Below, in pieces: positions 29,742-32,048 of a stretch of DNA of 32,048 nt. A program made the position numbers and the translations under genes. The notes beneath the pieces are model-generated. The model had not been told where the DNA came from, did not search any database, and saw nothing but the letters and a program-made list of their open reading frames with translations. Positions within the stretch are counted from its first letter, which is position 1, and the number at the start of each line of letters is the position of its first letter. The stretch covers positions 1 through 32,048 of the forward strand of contig JAUYFW010000072.1 of NCBI GenBank assembly GCA_030690835.1. Reading direction: 5' to 3'. The stretch comes from Sulfurimicrobium sp. Its GTDB lineage: Bacteria > Pseudomonadota > Gammaproteobacteria > Burkholderiales > Sulfuricellaceae.

Positions 29742-29751
29742 GCGAAAGCAA

Positions 29752-30501
29752 TCAAGCGGCTGAGGCGCTTTCCGATTCGTTTACCTCGACGAATTCTTCA
29801 CCCTTGATGATCTCCGTAATCACCTGGCTGCGACCTTCCAGAATCGCATCGGCCATGCCGCGCGCATACAGGCGAATCGCCTTGCTGGAGTCGTCGTTGC
29901 CTGGAATGATGTAATCCACGCCAGCCGGGGAATTGTTGGTATCGACCACGCCGATCACCGGGATACCCAGTTTGAGCGCTTCAGTAATCGCGCCGCTTTC
30001 GTAACCGACGTCGATCACGAAAATCGCATCTGGCAAGCCAGCCATATCCTTGATACCGCCCAGGCTACGATCCAGCTTGACCATTTCACGCTTGAGACCC
30101 AGCGCTTCCTTCTTGGAAACGCGATCCATGCTGCCGTCTTCCATCATGGCCTCCATGTCCTTGAGACGCTTGATGGATTGCTTGACGGTCTTGAAGTTGG
30201 TCAGCATGCCGCCCAACCAGCGGTAATCGACATAAGGCGCACCGGCGCGGGCTGCTTCTTCCTTGACAATTTCACGTGCCTGACGCTTGGTGCCAACGAA
30301 CAGGACATTGCCCTTGTTGGTCGCCATCTTGCGCACGAACTTGACAGCCTCTTCGTACATGGGAAGAGACTTTTCCAGGTTCACGATATGAATCTTGTTG
30401 CGGTCACCGAAGATGTACTGCGCCATCTTGGGGTTCCAGTAACGAGTCTGGTGGCCGAAATGGACACCAGCTTCCAGCATTTCACGCATGGTAACTGACA
30501 T
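29752..30501 (-). CDS. rpsB: 30S ribosomal protein S2
   Basis: 249 aa; [97 protein letters not shown]. Confidence 0.98.
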   Translation of the reverse strand: MSVTMREMLEAGVHFGHQTRYWNPKMAQYIFGDRNKIHIVNLEKSLPMYEEAVKFVRKMATNKGNVLFVGTKRQAREIVKEEAARAGAPYVDYRWLGGMLTNFKTVKQSIKRLKDMEAMMEDGSMDRVSKKEALGLKREMVKLDRSLGGIKDMAGLPDAIFVIDVGYESGAITEALKLGIPVIGVVDTNNSPAGVDYIIPGNDDSSKAIRLYARGMADAILEGRSQVITEIIKGEEFVEVNESESASAA

Positions 30502-30684
30502 GTTAAAACTCCTTTAAGGGTTAAGCCTCCACCCGTCCACCTGCGACCCCCGACTATCAAGACAGGAGCACCCTTAGCGGGACGGATGTGCGTATTTGCC
30601 GCCTATGGCGACTTAAAATTAACCTGATGCGGCCAGAACCGTGACTCGTCGCCACAGCAACAGACAACATCAAATTGGGGCGCG

Positions 30685-30714
30685 ATTGTATCATGGACAG
30701 CTGATAATGATCAA
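30685..30714 (-). promoter_or_regulatory. Candidate sigma-70 promoter for rpsB
   Basis: Minus strand reads TTGATC-N18-TACAAT, about 185 nt upstream of the rpsB ATG. Confidence 0.6.
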
Positions 30715-30893
30715 TTTGTAGTGAGTGCAGAGCAAGCGCGCGTCTGCTGGCCCATTTGGCTCTCCAATAGCGGGCGCGATTGGTTATTTGTAATAGTTCA
30801 GATTTGATCTTACACGGAGTGTCGGAAGTCTGGGCCAGAAGGGCATCTACGTGCCAAGAAGAGTCACCCGGGCGGATGGGAAATCAAGTTACT

Positions 30894-30986
30894 GACCGAC
30901 AGCATTCCACCCTCGGTTACAAGTCGCCGACCCGCTTCCTGAACGACTGGATCAGTGCTCAGCATGAGGAAAAACTGGTAGCATGA
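30894..30986 (+). pseudogene. C-terminal remnant of an IS3-family OrfB transposase
   Basis: DRQHSTLGYKSPTRFLNDWISAQHEEKLVA*: the RxHSTLGYxSPxxF C-terminal signature of IS3-family OrfB. Sequence upstream in the same ORF (from 30780) shows no DDE core I can recognise. Confidence 0.8.
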
Positions 30987-31020
30987 AAACCGGCCCTTGG
31001 AAGACTAAAAATAGGGGGAA

Positions 31021-31644
31021 GCTCAGTTTCAATCCCGCTTGTTTGATGCCCGCCAGCATCTTGGCGCGAAATACTTTCGCCAGCGCTTTGTGGCCGAACA
31101 GGTAACCGCCTTCTTTGTTGCGCCACCGCCGCTGTTTTTTGTCGAATGCGGCCCCCGGCATCACCAGGTGCACGTGCGGGTGGTAATCCAATCGGCGGCT
31201 GTGGGTGTGCAGCACCGTCACCGCGCCGGTGCTGCCGCGCAACTTCCTGTCGTTCTGGCTGAAGGTGTTGACGGTCTCCCACGCGCTGCGGGTGATCAGG
31301 TCGTACATCACGCGCTGATGCTGCCAGGCCAGCGCGCGGAATTGCGCGGGCAAGGTGAAGGTCACCATGAAGTATTTGCCGGGCACCCGCTTTTGCATCT
31401 GCTGGTCTATCCAGTGTTGCGATTCGTGCGCCTGGCAATGCGGACACGATCGGTGCCCGCAGGAATGCGGCAAGAAGCGCTGTTCCTCGCAGCCGTCGCA
31501 GGCGAGTTCCATCTTGGGGCTCATGCTGCTGCGGCATAGCTGGAAGGCGTTTAACGCCGCCCATTGGCTGGGCAGCAGGCGATGGCCCTGTTGCGCGATC
31601 AGCTCGGTCGCATGGGTTGCCACAATGTGCGCCAGCCGGATCAT
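31021..31644 (-). pseudogene. IS91-family transposase, 3'-truncated
   Basis: [71 protein letters not shown] (zinc-binding N-terminus), YHPHVHLVMPG (HUH motif), ...KMLAGIKQAGLKL; then unrelated read-through FPLFLVFQGP... to a stop at 30952. Confidence 0.85.
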
Positions 31645-32047
31645 TTGATCTCGCCCCAGCTGATCTGGATTTGCCCCATCAACTGGTTGATACGTGCGCC
31701 ACTGGAGCGCTGCTGCTGTTCGGTGAGGTGGGTGTAACGGAGGGTGGTGAGGATGGATTGGTGTCCGAGGATTCTTTGCACTTCCAGCAGGTCGACGCCC
31801 GCTTCGATCAGGTGAGTTGCATAGGAATGGCGCAAGCTGTGCGGCGTAATGTGTTTTATAAACCGCACTCGCGGGTGACCTGGCGCAAAGTGGCCTGGAC
31901 GCCGCCGCGATCCAGCGGGGTGGTGGCCAGATGCGCTTTTTTGAGCCCGCACTTCCGGTTGGGGAACAACAACGCGGGGTTGCGGTGGGTCTGCCAGAAA
32001 CGGCGCAGCACCTGCAAGGTGTTCTCCGGCAACGGGACAAAACGGTC
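31641..32047 (-). pseudogene. Tyrosine recombinase/integrase C-terminal domain with a frameshift (continues beyond window)
   Basis: Frame A (32047 to stop at 31856): [63 protein letters not shown]; frame B (31952..31641): [47 protein letters not shown], carrying the HxLRH, LGH and catalytic Tyr. Confidence 0.85.
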
Positions 32048-32048
32048 G

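Larger units (their letters stand above)
30894..32048. mobile_element. Decayed composite mobile region (IS3 remnant abutting IS91-like element with integrase)
   Basis: Adjacent transposase and integrase fragments from at least two IS families, all truncated or frameshifted within this window. Confidence 0.75.

Noticed and set aside
30780-30893. N-terminal part of ORF 30780..30986 as an intact small gene
   Set aside because: No recognisable motif and no clear ribosome-binding site; only the C-terminal IS3 OrfB tail is supported.
30952-31020. Tail FPLFLVFQGPVFMLPVFPHAEH as a genuine transposase C-terminus
   Set aside because: Read-through into the adjacent IS3-derived sequence; the expected IS91 region with catalytic tyrosines is missing.

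Overview
The 32 kb window is mostly ordinary conserved chromosome from a betaproteobacterium-like genome; the lineage is inferred from gene content and order only. From left to right it holds: the start of a response regulator (minus strand, cut by the window edge) and a DsrE-like exported protein; convergent glgA/glgP; orn; an M48 (Ste24-like) protease; a small exported cytochrome c, a putative lipoprotein and an OMP-like protein; rsgA; a P-type ATPase whose TM4-TM6 motifs resemble Na,K-ATPase; a minus-strand sigma-E operon (rpoE-rseA-mucB/rseB-rseC-degP/mucD); nadB; and the minus-strand envelope/translation cluster rpsB-tsf-pyrH-frr-uppS-cdsA-dxr-rseP-bamA-skp-lpxD-fabZ-lpxA. The right edge (about 30.89-32.05 kb) is decayed mobile DNA: an IS3-family orfB tail abutting a truncated IS91-family transposase, which is coupled by an ATGA overlap to a frameshifted tyrosine recombinase. 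The least explained signals are non-coding: (i) a small palindrome family (CTCGC-TTC/GTA-GCGAG), two copies of which sit exactly 7 nt after a stop codon; (ii) a mosaic element upstream of glgP, rseP and uppS; (iii) a ~150-bp inverted-repeat element with 9-nt periodic arms between frr and pyrH; (iv) a long candidate rpsB leader with a good sigma-70 promoter. I saw no CRISPR array, tRNA, rRNA or recognisable defence system, and I do not claim a wholly new system here.
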